Source of the DNA: Treponema sp.
Lineage (GTDB): Bacteria; Spirochaetota; Spirochaetia; Treponematales; Treponemataceae
NCBI GenBank assembly: GCA_017622055.1
Contig: JAGARY010000215.1
Span: 1 to 7,640 of the forward strand
Direction of reading: 5' to 3'
DNA: 7,640 nucleotides
Both the position numbers and the translations under genes were made by a program. Below the pieces are notes generated by a model, which was not told the origin of the DNA, did not search any database, and saw only the letters and a program-made list of their open reading frames with translations. Shown here piece by piece: positions 1-5,345 of this stretch (position 1 is the stretch's first letter; every line of letters starts with the position of its first letter).

Positions 1-28
1 CCTACAAATTGCTTTCGTCACTAATCAA

Positions 29-2050
29 CTAAAACAAATCCTTTTGTGCGTCAGAAGCATTTACAAATGCCCCTGGAATTGGATTTTCGCCACGTTTTGC
101 ACCCAAAATATCTGTATCAAAAACAATTTGTGTTCCATCAGGATTTTCATATTTTTGTTCAGGTTCAAAAGCCATAGCAATATCATCCGTTTTAAGAAGC
201 TTACATTTTGTGCCACCAATAAAATCATAAAGATTTGTCTTTAATGCAATTTTTCCGTCTTTTTCTTCATAAGAAATTTCAACTTTGTTTTTTGAATCAA
301 CAACAGCATCTTTTTCTTTTTTCATTGGCTTTGCACCATTAAAGTAAACATTTCCAGCAGCCCAAACAGGAAGTTCTGTATAATATCTGTCGCTAGCAGG
401 AGAACCCATTCCACAATAACCTTCAAACAAAGCATTCCATTCTTCAAAAGTAGGGTAGTTATCATAAGGAACAGTTCCAACAATCAAATTATCATCATCC
501 CATTCGTTATTAATACTCATGCTTCTTTCCATTTTCTTAACCAACGCAGGACGCATTTCTTGCTGAATAAAGATGTTATTATAAATTTTACAATCCCCGT
601 GCAAAATTGTCATAAATCCGGCAACTTCAGTTCTGTGTGGCAAATGATAAGGAGTATAACGTGGAGAAATTTTTGTTAAACTTCCGTTGTTTACACCACG
701 ACCAACCGCAGTAAATGAACCAGCAATAATATTATGAACCAAAGCAACACCCTGAGTTGCCAATTTTACAGCATGATCCGAAAGGAAAATATTATTATCA
801 ACCAAAGTTGGTCCGTGAGAAACTTCAATAAACAAATCTTCTGCACAACCAATCATACTTTCGTCATTCATATTGTAATCAAAAGGCAAACAGTTATCGT
901 GGAAGAAGTTTTGAGTTACACGAGTTCCCTGAGCCTGCCAGTCAAGCCACATTCCTCTAGTACAGTGGTGAATATGATTTCGACAATACACAACATCAAT
1001 TGCAGCGTGCATTTTAATTCCACCAATTTCTGCACCAGCAAGATTTTGTTTGTTATTAATGTGATGAATGTGATTATCTTCAATCAAAGAGAAAACGCCA
1101 CCTAGGTGACCAACAATTCCAGTTTGACCACAATGGTGAATATTACAACGGCGAACAATATGAGAACCAATATTTTCTTTTGTCCAACCTTCAATTTGAG
1201 CCTGACAAATGTTATCACGTTCAGTTTGAGTTCCGTCTTTATATTTCCATTTTAGCCATTTATTATCATTATTTGGCTGCTTATATTTTCCCAAAGAAAT
1301 TCCCGAACATTTTGATTCAAAAACTTCACAATCTTCAATAATCCAACCTTTTGACCAGTGTGGACCAATCATTCCTTCTTGATACGCAGTTGGAGGCGCC
1401 CATTGAGTTGCAGCCTTAGAAACTGTAAAACCAGACAAAGTAATATATCCAATTCCTTCTGCTTCAGGATAAAAACAGTGCTTTCTTACCGAAATTTCAA
1501 CATCTTCTTCATTCGGATTCTTTCCTTGGAAGTTTGCATAAATTACAGTTTCATCAGCGTCTTGCTCGGTGTACCAAGTGTAAACAGTAAAATCAGGATC
1601 CCAACTAGCCTTATAAACTTCAGGATTTTTAACCTTATCCAAAGAAGTAACTTCATACATAGATTTTCCATTTAAGAAAACATCCCCAGTATGAGCAATC
1701 ATCATTGCAATAAACCAGTCGCCACTAACCAAAGTTGTATATGGATTATAATTTCCAAACATCTTATTTGGGAATCTTGCAACATAAACATTTTCTTCAA
1801 CTTTTTCCCAATTCTTTGCCTGTTCTGCCCCAGTAATATGAGCTTTTCCCATTTGTTCACTAACAAAAACAACCGGATTCCCCACCGAACCTCTATTTTT
1901 TGGATTTACCCATTCTCTATAAACTCCAGGAGCAACAACAACAGTGTCCCCAGCAACTGCCACATCAGCAGCCGCCTGAATTGTCTTAAACGGATTTTCC
2001 TTAGACCCATTTCCATTTTCTGCAACAGAATTATTAACAAAATATTTCAT
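29..2050 (-). CDS. GH120 family beta-xylosidase (right-handed parallel beta-helix), cytoplasmic
   Basis: 673 aa. It probably removes xylose from the non-reducing end of xylo-oligosaccharides. From memory it resembles Thermoanaerobacterium saccharolyticum XylC (GH120) along its whole length: the N-terminal GDTVVVAPGVYREWV block (34-48), NPNEEDVEISVRKHCFYP (178-195), ATQWAPPTA (214-222), IGPHWSKGWIIED (228-240), GIVGHLGGVF (311-320), and a late YHLPHRTEVAGF block (468-479). The retaining pair of XylC (Asp nucleophile, Glu acid/base) most likely corresponds to D370 in WLDWQAQGTR and E409 in DLFIEVSHGP. The D-to-E distance is longer than I recall for XylC, because residues about 387-404 form an extra loop. 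There is no signal peptide, so it should act in the cytoplasm on imported oligomers; no transporter gene is visible. The ATG at 2050 has GAGG at 2056-2059. The family call is from recalled similarity; the substrate is inferred. A looser reading is an unclassified beta-helix glycosidase. Confidence 0.87.
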   Translation of the reverse strand: MKYFVNNSVAENGNGSKENPFKTIQAAADVAVAGDTVVVAPGVYREWVNPKNRGSVGNPVVFVSEQMGKAHITGAEQAKNWEKVEENVYVARFPNKMFGNYNPYTTLVSGDWFIAMMIAHTGDVFLNGKSMYEVTSLDKVKNPEVYKASWDPDFTVYTWYTEQDADETVIYANFQGKNPNEEDVEISVRKHCFYPEAEGIGYITLSGFTVSKAATQWAPPTAYQEGMIGPHWSKGWIIEDCEVFESKCSGISLGKYKQPNNDNKWLKWKYKDGTQTERDNICQAQIEGWTKENIGSHIVRRCNIHHCGQTGIVGHLGGVFSLIEDNHIHHINNKQNLAGAEIGGIKMHAAIDVVYCRNHIHHCTRGMWLDWQAQGTRVTQNFFHDNCLPFDYNMNDESMIGCAEDLFIEVSHGPTLVDNNIFLSDHAVKLATQGVALVHNIIAGSFTAVGRGVNNGSLTKISPRYTPYHLPHRTEVAGFMTILHGDCKIYNNIFIQQEMRPALVKKMERSMSINNEWDDDNLIVGTVPYDNYPTFEEWNALFEGYCGMGSPASDRYYTELPVWAAGNVYFNGAKPMKKEKDAVVDSKNKVEISYEEKDGKIALKTNLYDFIGGTKCKLLKTDDIAMAFEPEQKYENPDGTQIVFDTDILGAKRGENPIPGAFVNASDAQKDLF

Positions 2051-2108
2051 AAAAACCTCAAATTTATAAAATGTTTTCTCTTGAATTGTCGCATTCTAAA
2101 ATTTAAAA

Positions 2109-2138
2109 AGTATAACAAATCTCTATTTCTTATGTTAA
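2109..2138 (-). promoter_or_regulatory. Promoter of the GH120 beta-xylosidase gene
   Basis: On the minus strand, TTAACA (2133-2138) and TATACT (2109-2114) are separated by 18 bp. A TGT just before the -10 gives an extended -10. The predicted start near 2102 leaves a leader of about 50 nt before the ATG at 2050. I looked for cre-like or XylR-like operators in the leader and saw nothing convincing. Confidence 0.6.
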
Positions 2139-2184
2139 AAATCCAATTTGCCCCATAATTAAGGAAAACTTCTTAGGTTATTTT

Positions 2185-2212
2185 GGCGTGCCCCTTCGAA
2201 GCAAAGTTTCTT
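2185..2212. repeat. Truncated copy of the GGCGTGCCCC intergenic repeat
   Basis: These 28 bases match 4491-4518 with only two differences (a C/T in the CCCCT part and one in the AAGYTTC part). The copy ends in a T run (2211-2216) where the longer copy continues with a GGTCGGGC block. It contains a short GAAGC-AAA-GTTTC hairpin before the Ts, which reads as a weak plus-strand terminator, but no plus-strand gene ends here. It lies in the gap after the minus-strand VanZ-like gene. Confidence 0.6.
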
Positions 2213-2222
2213 TTTTAAAATT

Positions 2223-2624
2223 TTATATTATTTTCCTAATTTCTAAAATTAAAAATACAAGTAAAATTATTAAATATAAGAGTAAATCATAAACATCAAA
2301 AGTACCAAGTCTTTGAAAAAAATATTGCAATCCTTCACTAATTACTGCCAATACTAACAGCAATAGATTTTTTATAATTATCTCTGAAGATAATAATACA
2401 GTAAAAAACATCCATGCAGAAATAAACCAAAGTAAATCGACTAAATAACCTGTAATAAATTTTTTGAAAATAAAGATATTAATCCCATTTAATGTTGAAA
2501 AAAAAGATATGTTATTGAAAAATGAAAAAATATATATATCAGAAATATTATGCAGTAGCATATAACAAATAATTGCTAATATCAGTAAAATGCTACCACA
2601 TAATAATAATTTGTTTTTATGCAA
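2223..2624 (-). CDS. Small VanZ-like integral membrane protein
   Basis: 133 aa with about four hydrophobic segments (roughly 5-24, 59-79, 83-99 and 112-127). The segment ISEGLQYFFQRLGTFDVYDL (95-114) fits the VanZ-like signature, in which E..Q is followed by a G.F/D..D pattern; E97, Q100, D110 and D113 are the key residues. The usual N..G after the last Asp is not present, so this is a divergent member. VanZ of Enterococcus gives low-level teicoplanin resistance, but most VanZ-like proteins have no known role, and resistance should not be assumed. No ATG exists before codon 22. The likely start is TTG at 2624, which keeps the first membrane segment. It overlaps the end of the upstream lipoprotein gene by 8 nt, so translation is probably coupled. 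CTG or ATT codons just upstream are alternative starts. An in-frame TAA at 2637-2639 limits extension. Confidence 0.7.
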   Translation of the reverse strand: MHKNKLLLCGSILLILAIICYMLLHNISDIYIFSFFNNISFFSTLNGINIFIFKKFITGYLVDLLWFISAWMFFTVLLSSEIIIKNLLLLVLAVISEGLQYFFQRLGTFDVYDLLLYLIILLVFLILEIRKII

Positions 2625-3150
2625 AATCAGCAGCTCTTAATAAAACCGTATTTCCAATTTTCTTTAATTCATTAGAAACACTTTCAATTACAGAAGCCTT
2701 GTAAGTATCTACATCAGTAGAATTTAGAACCTTACTAAATATACCATTTTCAGAAGTTTCTGTTATAGAATTAATTCGCATCTTTAAAGTTCCATTTTTT
2801 GAAATACTATATGAAAATGTAACTAAAAGAGGAATTTCCTTTAATTTAATCTTTAAACTCAATACTGCATAACTTAAAATTTGATTTTCTTCTAAAATTA
2901 CAACATCATTTATTTCGCTCGTAGAAATACATAGTTTTGTTACTTCCATTAGTTGTTTTGGGGTTAATTCATTAGTTGCCAAAAGATTAGTTTCCTGATT
3001 CTTTAACCAAACATTTAAATCCTCAATTGTTATTTTAGTTTTAGGAATTTCTGGTTCGGGTGCAGAAGCACAAGCAAGTGACAATACAATAAATCCTACA
3101 AAGCAAAAAAGAGTCATTATCTCTTTTCTGTACATCTTAAAAATTTTCAT
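2617..3150 (-). CDS. Predicted lipoprotein of unknown function, first gene of a two-gene unit
   Basis: 177 aa. A basic N-terminus and a hydrophobic stretch (about 11-26) lead to LSLAC with the predicted lipidated Cys at residue 27, a relaxed lipobox of the kind spirochaetes use. Export followed by membrane anchoring is therefore expected. The mature part has no family I recognise. It begins with a short Pro/Glu-rich linker (APEPEIPKTK), then a mixed alpha/beta pattern containing ELTPKQLMEVTKL and a likely beta-hairpin around residues 90-130. The ATG at 3150 is supported by AAGGAGA at 3157-3163, six bases away. It is followed without a gap by the VanZ-like gene (8-nt overlap). Transcription probably starts at the G-tract promoter at 3252-3277, so expression may switch by slippage. 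Confidence 0.8.
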   Translation of the reverse strand: MKIFKMYRKEIMTLFCFVGFIVLSLACASAPEPEIPKTKITIEDLNVWLKNQETNLLATNELTPKQLMEVTKLCISTSEINDVVILEENQILSYAVLSLKIKLKEIPLLVTFSYSISKNGTLKMRINSITETSENGIFSKVLNSTDVDTYKASVIESVSNELKKIGNTVLLRAADFA

Positions 3151-3185
3151 AAAAAATCTCCTTTTATTTCATTTTAATACGTCCG

Positions 3186-3215
3186 GTCAAGGGCCACGAC
3201 CTTCAAGCCCTTGAC
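3186..3215. other. Hairpin in the leader of the lipoprotein/VanZ-like unit
   Basis: Arms GTCAAGGG (3186-3193) and CCCTTGAC (3208-3215) pair over 8 bp around a 14-nt loop. On the minus strand this lies in the predicted 5' leader, about 35 nt before the start codon. On the plus strand it is followed by TTTTT at 3223-3227, so it also reads as a terminator, though no plus-strand gene precedes it. It could be a leader structure or a repeat remnant. Confidence 0.45.
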
Positions 3216-3224
3216 TCGACCGTT

Positions 3225-3249
3225 TTTAGGGTTTGTATTAAACCCTAAA
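3225..3249. promoter_or_regulatory. 10-bp inverted repeat over the predicted start site of the lipoprotein unit
   Basis: TTTAGGGTTT (3225-3234) and AAACCCTAAA (3240-3249) are exact reverse complements around a 5-nt centre, only two bases from the -10 box at 3252-3257. With normal spacing the transcript starts near 3245, so its first bases would form a GGGTTT/AAACCC stem. It could be a repressor operator over +1 or a 5'-end stabilising hairpin. The sequence does not decide between these. Confidence 0.5.
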
Positions 3250-3251
3250 TC

Positions 3252-3277
3252 AGTATACCCCCCCCCACATTTGTCAA
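3252..3277 (-). promoter_or_regulatory. Promoter with a G9 tract in its spacer, candidate phase-variable
   Basis: Minus strand: TTGACA (3272-3277), then AATGT, then nine G (the C run 3258-3266 on the plus strand), then TATACT (3252-3257). The spacer is 14 bp, three short of the 17-bp optimum, and nine of its bases are the homopolymer. As read, the promoter should be weak. Gain of two to four G would bring it to 16-18 bp. It reads into the lipoprotein/VanZ-like unit with a leader of about 95 nt. Confidence 0.7.
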
Positions 3278-3310
3278 GTAATTAGTTATTTAAACAAGAA
3301 TCTTACACAT

Positions 3311-3344
3311 AAAAAAAAGCTACCCACTTAAAAAGCAGGTAGCT
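3311..3344 (-). terminator. Rho-independent terminator of the second lipoprotein gene
   Basis: On the minus strand AGCTACC (3338-3344) pairs with GGTAGCT (3318-3324) over 7 bp. The loop can add an inner CTT/AAG pairing. Eight Ts follow at once (the A run 3311-3318 on the plus strand). It starts about 25 nt after the stop at 3369 and separates this gene from the downstream G-tract promoter. Confidence 0.88.
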
Positions 3345-3368
3345 CCCTTTAATTTAGAAATATATATT

Positions 3369-3767
3369 TTAGGGCCGTTTTGTCATAATCAATGAAGTAT
3401 GTGTCTCACTATCAATTATACCTGTTTTAATTATTACAGACGAACTCATTTCAATTTTTGTTCGGGCCTTATTTACTAAAACTGAATAATTTGTACTTTC
3501 CGAAATAAAAATTTGGGTTTTTAATAAAACTAATTCTTTATCATTCTTAAGATTTTTTATTTCGTATTTTCCTGTTGTATTTGTTGTTTGTGATTGTTCA
3601 CCTTTTTTAGTCTCTATAATAGTATTAACATCCCAAGTTCCAATAATCCATTCATCAATCATATCTTCTGTTAAAGGTTCCATAGTTGTTGTTGGATCTT
3701 CACAACTTGTAAATATTGCAGTCATTAATACTGTAAATAATAAAAATATAATGCTAATTTTTTTCAT
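3369..3767 (-). CDS. Small predicted lipoprotein, beta-rich, function unknown
   Basis: 132 aa from the ATG at 3767. A hydrophobic signal ends in IFTSC, with the lipidated Cys at residue 22, followed by an acidic/Thr linker (EDPTTTMEPLTEDMIDEW). The mature domain carries IIGTWDV (41-47), and its pattern of short strands and polar turns recalls small lipocalin-like folds, whose first strand has a G-x-W. That resemblance is weak and is offered only as a hint. The frame stays open to a GTG at 3779, but the ATG is preferred because GGAGG (3773-3777) sits five bases before it and would lie inside the gene if GTG were used. The gene has its own consensus promoter and a strong terminator, so it is a single-gene unit. 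No family is recognised with confidence. Confidence 0.8.
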   Translation of the reverse strand: MKKISIIFLLFTVLMTAIFTSCEDPTTTMEPLTEDMIDEWIIGTWDVNTIIETKKGEQSQTTNTTGKYEIKNLKNDKELVLLKTQIFISESTNYSVLVNKARTKIEMSSSVIIKTGIIDSETHTSLIMTKRP

Positions 3768-3825
3768 TTTTTCCTCCACCTTTTTAGGATATAAAAGATT
3801 TCATTTTATACAAAACGCATTACCT

Positions 3826-3853
3826 ATTATATCTTCACTTTTATTATTGTCAA
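3826..3853 (-). promoter_or_regulatory. Full-consensus sigma-70 type promoter of the second lipoprotein gene
   Basis: Minus strand TTGACA (3848-3853), 16-bp spacer, TATAAT (3826-3831). Both hexamers match the consensus exactly, so strong housekeeping expression is expected unless repressed. The predicted start near 3819 leaves a leader of about 50 nt with GGAGG at its end. Confidence 0.85.
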
Positions 3854-3921
3854 CTTTTTTTATAAATGTAAAATTTCACACCTCGACTATATATTGTTTT
3901 TCTTTATGACACTATTTTCAT

Positions 3922-3950
3922 TTCCCAAACACAAAAAAATCATTTATACT
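3922..3950 (+). promoter_or_regulatory. Possible promoter of the dCMP deaminase gene
   Basis: TATACT (3945-3950) is a good -10. The only partner at 17 bp is TTCCCA (3922-3927), which matches four of six bases of the -35. It would start transcription near 3957, about 30 nt before the ATG, divergent from the lipoprotein promoter at 3826-3853. Confidence 0.4.
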
Positions 3951-3988
3951 AATCATATACAAAATTTATATTGGAGAATAAAACCATT

Positions 3989-4483
3989 ATGTCTACAAAA
4001 ATTTTTAAAAGAGCAGAATATCTTTCTTGGGACGAATATTTTATGGGCGTTGCTCATTTGGCAAGTCTTCGTTCAAAAGACCCAAATTCACAAGTTGGTG
4101 CTTGCATTGTAGGCGCGAACAATACAATTCTTTCTATGGGATATAACGGCTTTCCTCGCGGTTGTTCTGATGATGAATTTCCTTGGGCTCGTGAAGGCGA
4201 CACTTTAGATACAAAATATGCCTATGTTACTCACAGCGAATTAAACGCAATCTTAAATTATCGTGGCGGCTCTTTAGAAGGCAGCAAAATCTATGTTACA
4301 CTTTTCCCATGCAACGAATGTGCAAAAGCAATCATTCAATCTGGAATTAAAACTGTAATTTACGCAGAAAACAAATACGACGGAACTCCTTCTGTAGAAG
4401 CTTCAAAACGCCTAATGAACGCTGCCGGCGTCCGCTACTACCAATACCAACCAACCGGCAAAAAATTAGAAATTAATGTGTAA
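3989..4483 (+). CDS. dCMP deaminase (zinc-dependent cytidine/deoxycytidylate deaminase family)
   Basis: 164 aa. It converts dCMP to dUMP, which feeds thymidylate synthesis in the cytoplasm. The zinc-site motifs are complete: H82-S-E84 in THSELNAILNY, and PCNEC (107-111) with Cys108 and Cys111 as the other two zinc ligands and E84 as the proton shuttle. The upstream block SQVGACIVGANN (34-45) and MGYNGFPRGCSDDEFPW (50-66) are typical of dCMP deaminases rather than of tRNA or riboflavin deaminases. The length is normal. The frame extends to a TTG at 3971, but the ATG at 3989 is preferred: the TTG overlaps the GGAG (3973-3976) that serves as ribosome binding site, although the 12-nt spacing is on the long side. 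It stands alone on the plus strand, with no nucleotide-metabolism partner next to it. ComE-type deaminase is the nearest alternative name. Confidence 0.93.
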   Translation: MSTKIFKRAEYLSWDEYFMGVAHLASLRSKDPNSQVGACIVGANNTILSMGYNGFPRGCSDDEFPWAREGDTLDTKYAYVTHSELNAILNYRGGSLEGSKIYVTLFPCNECAKAIIQSGIKTVIYAENKYDGTPSVEASKRLMNAAGVRYYQYQPTGKKLEINV

Positions 4484-4486
4484 TAA

Positions 4487-4680
4487 AGTGGGCGTGCCCC
4501 TCCGAAGCAAAGCTTCTTCGGGTCGGGCTTTTCGGGGTTCCGCTATCGCTCCATTGCTACGCAACAGCTTTGCTGCCCCTATAATCCCTCACGCAAGTAA
4601 GCTCGCAGTGACGTTGTCCTTGCAAAGAATCCCTATTTCTTTCTGTCATTGCGAGGAGCGAAGCGACGCGGCAATCCAGA
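4487..4680. repeat. Composite GC-rich intergenic repeat (three adjoining modules)
   Basis: The stretch fills the gap between the convergent genes and is visibly richer in GC than they are. Module 1 (about 4490-4565) begins GGCGTGCCCCTCCGAAGC, continues with GGTCGGGC, and is partly repeated at 2185-2212. Module 2 (4589-4617) has TCACGC, then GCTCGCAGTGACGTTGT, repeated at 5132-5157. Module 3 (4645-4678) runs from GTCATTGCGAGGAGCGAAGC to GCAATCCA and has a diverged relative at 7025-7052. From memory, modules 1 and 3 belong to families of dispersed repeats that generate spurious peptides such as CHCEERSDAAIQ in database entries. The open frame at 4476-4706 is such an artefact. Confidence 0.75.
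4496..4532 (+). terminator. Terminator-like hairpin for dCMP deaminase, built from the repeat
   Basis: GCCC (4496-4499) plus CCGAAG (4502-4507) pair with CTTCGG (4516-4521) plus GGGC (4525-4528), leaving small internal loops, and four Ts follow (4529-4532). It begins 13 nt after the deaminase stop. The U-tract is short, so termination may be partial. Confidence 0.5.
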
Positions 4681-4687
4681 ACAAAAA

Positions 4688-5053
4688 CTATCTTTCCAAA
4701 CTATAAATCAGCGTGTTTTCTGTTAAAAAAATCCAAAATTTATTATATTTTTCAATCCATTCTTTATTGCTCACCCACATTGGCGAAGTTAGCAAAACTT
4801 TTACCCAAACGCCCTCGCAGTTTTCAAAAGTTTCCTTTTCTGCAATTTCTAAAACTCTTACTTTCATTCCGCCTTCATGGTTCAAAGTTTCAAACTTCAC
4901 TTCCGAAGAAAATCCTTTTTCTTCTCGCAAATCAACAATTCCCATAATTGTGTAGTTTTCTAATTCAGAGATTTTTGACAAATTAAATTTTTCCTGGGCA
5001 AAACAGAAAAAGCTCATAAATAAATATAAAAATGAAATAAAATATTTTTTCAT
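4688..5053 (-). CDS. Small exported protein with a possible SH3-like domain
   Basis: 121 aa. Residues 1-19 form a clear signal peptide (MKK, hydrophobic core, cleavage after FCFA). The Cys at 17 is not in a usable lipobox, so a soluble periplasmic or secreted protein is likely. The mature part of about 100 residues has a pattern seen in bacterial SH3-like domains: GIVDLREEKG (38-47), a central strand around VRVLEI (65-70), VWVKVLL (82-88), then W93, W99 and a terminal NKFWIFL (104-110). This is inference from the layout of strands and Trp residues, not recognition of a family. The ATG at 5053 has AAAGGA at 5062-5067, eight bases away. The stop (4688) almost touches the composite repeat, and no separate terminator is visible. 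No clear promoter was found upstream, where repeat sequence begins within about 80 bases. Confidence 0.7.
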   Translation of the reverse strand: MKKYFISFLYLFMSFFCFAQEKFNLSKISELENYTIMGIVDLREEKGFSSEVKFETLNHEGGMKVRVLEIAEKETFENCEGVWVKVLLTSPMWVSNKEWIEKYNKFWIFLTENTLIYSLER

Positions 5054-5130
5054 AATTTAAATCCTTTCTCCAACGTCAGAAAAGCTTGTTTTTCTCATCA
5101 TCATCTAGAAAAAAATGTCCAAACAAGACT

Positions 5131-5157
5131 GTCACGCTCCGCTCGCAGTGACGTTGT
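5131..5157. repeat. Second copy of the GCTCGCAGTGACGTTGT repeat module
   Basis: GCTCGCAGTGACGTTGT at 5141-5157 is identical to 4601-4617. In both copies it is preceded by TCACGC, with a different short insert between. GTCAC (5131-5135) and GTGAC (5148-5152) form a short inverted repeat, followed by GTTG and seven Ts (5157-5163). It lies upstream of the small exported protein gene. Confidence 0.65.
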
Positions 5158-5178
5158 TTTTTTGATAAGCAGGGATTT

Positions 5179-5336
5179 TAAGGGGCAGCGCCCCTTAGGA
5201 GAGGGGGTAGGTTGCAACGAAGTGCAACCGACGCCCCGATAAATCGGGTCAAGCCGTTTTCTTCGTTAAACCTAAAACAACCCTAACGGCTTGTTTTTTA
5301 ACGGTTTTTCGATTTTAGGCGGGGGAGACTTCCCCC
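5179..5336. repeat. Cluster of five consecutive hairpins between two minus-strand genes
   Basis: Perfect inverted repeats in order: TAAGGGGC/GCCCCTTA (5179-5186 with 5190-5197), GGTTGCA/TGCAACC (5210-5216 with 5223-5229), CCCGA/TCGGG (5235-5239 with 5244-5248), CAAGCCGTT/AACGGCTTG (5250-5258 with 5285-5293), and GGGGGA/TCCCCC (5321-5326 with 5331-5336). The fourth is followed by six Ts on the plus strand (5294-5299), like a terminator, but no plus-strand gene precedes it. The fifth lies 10 nt past the UPF0210 stop and may protect or end that transcript, although no U-tract follows on the minus strand. No coding sequence is supported in 5054-5345. Confidence 0.7.
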
Positions 5337-5345
5337 TTCTATAAA

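Noticed and set aside
734..1105. Plus-strand open frames inside the GH120 gene (also 44-244, 1358-1675, 1691-2158)
   Set aside because: They are antisense shadows of a gene with strong family similarity along its whole length.
2061..2160. Catabolite (cre) or XylR operator upstream of the xylosidase gene
   Set aside because: No segment matches the usual patterns beyond short chance similarity; a weak GAAT/ATTC pair near 2080 is too short.
4476..4706. Plus-strand open frame of 76 codons after dCMP deaminase
   Set aside because: It translates the composite repeat (it ends with the CHCEERSDAAIQ-type peptide) and overlaps the ends of the deaminase and the exported protein gene.
5250..5299. Plus-strand rho-independent terminator (9-bp stem plus six Ts)
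   Set aside because: The loop is about 26 nt and no plus-strand gene lies upstream before 4483, so it is kept only as part of the hairpin cluster.
5179..5336. CRISPR-like array from the series of hairpins
   Set aside because: The stems differ in sequence, there is no direct repeat of constant length, and no cas gene is present.
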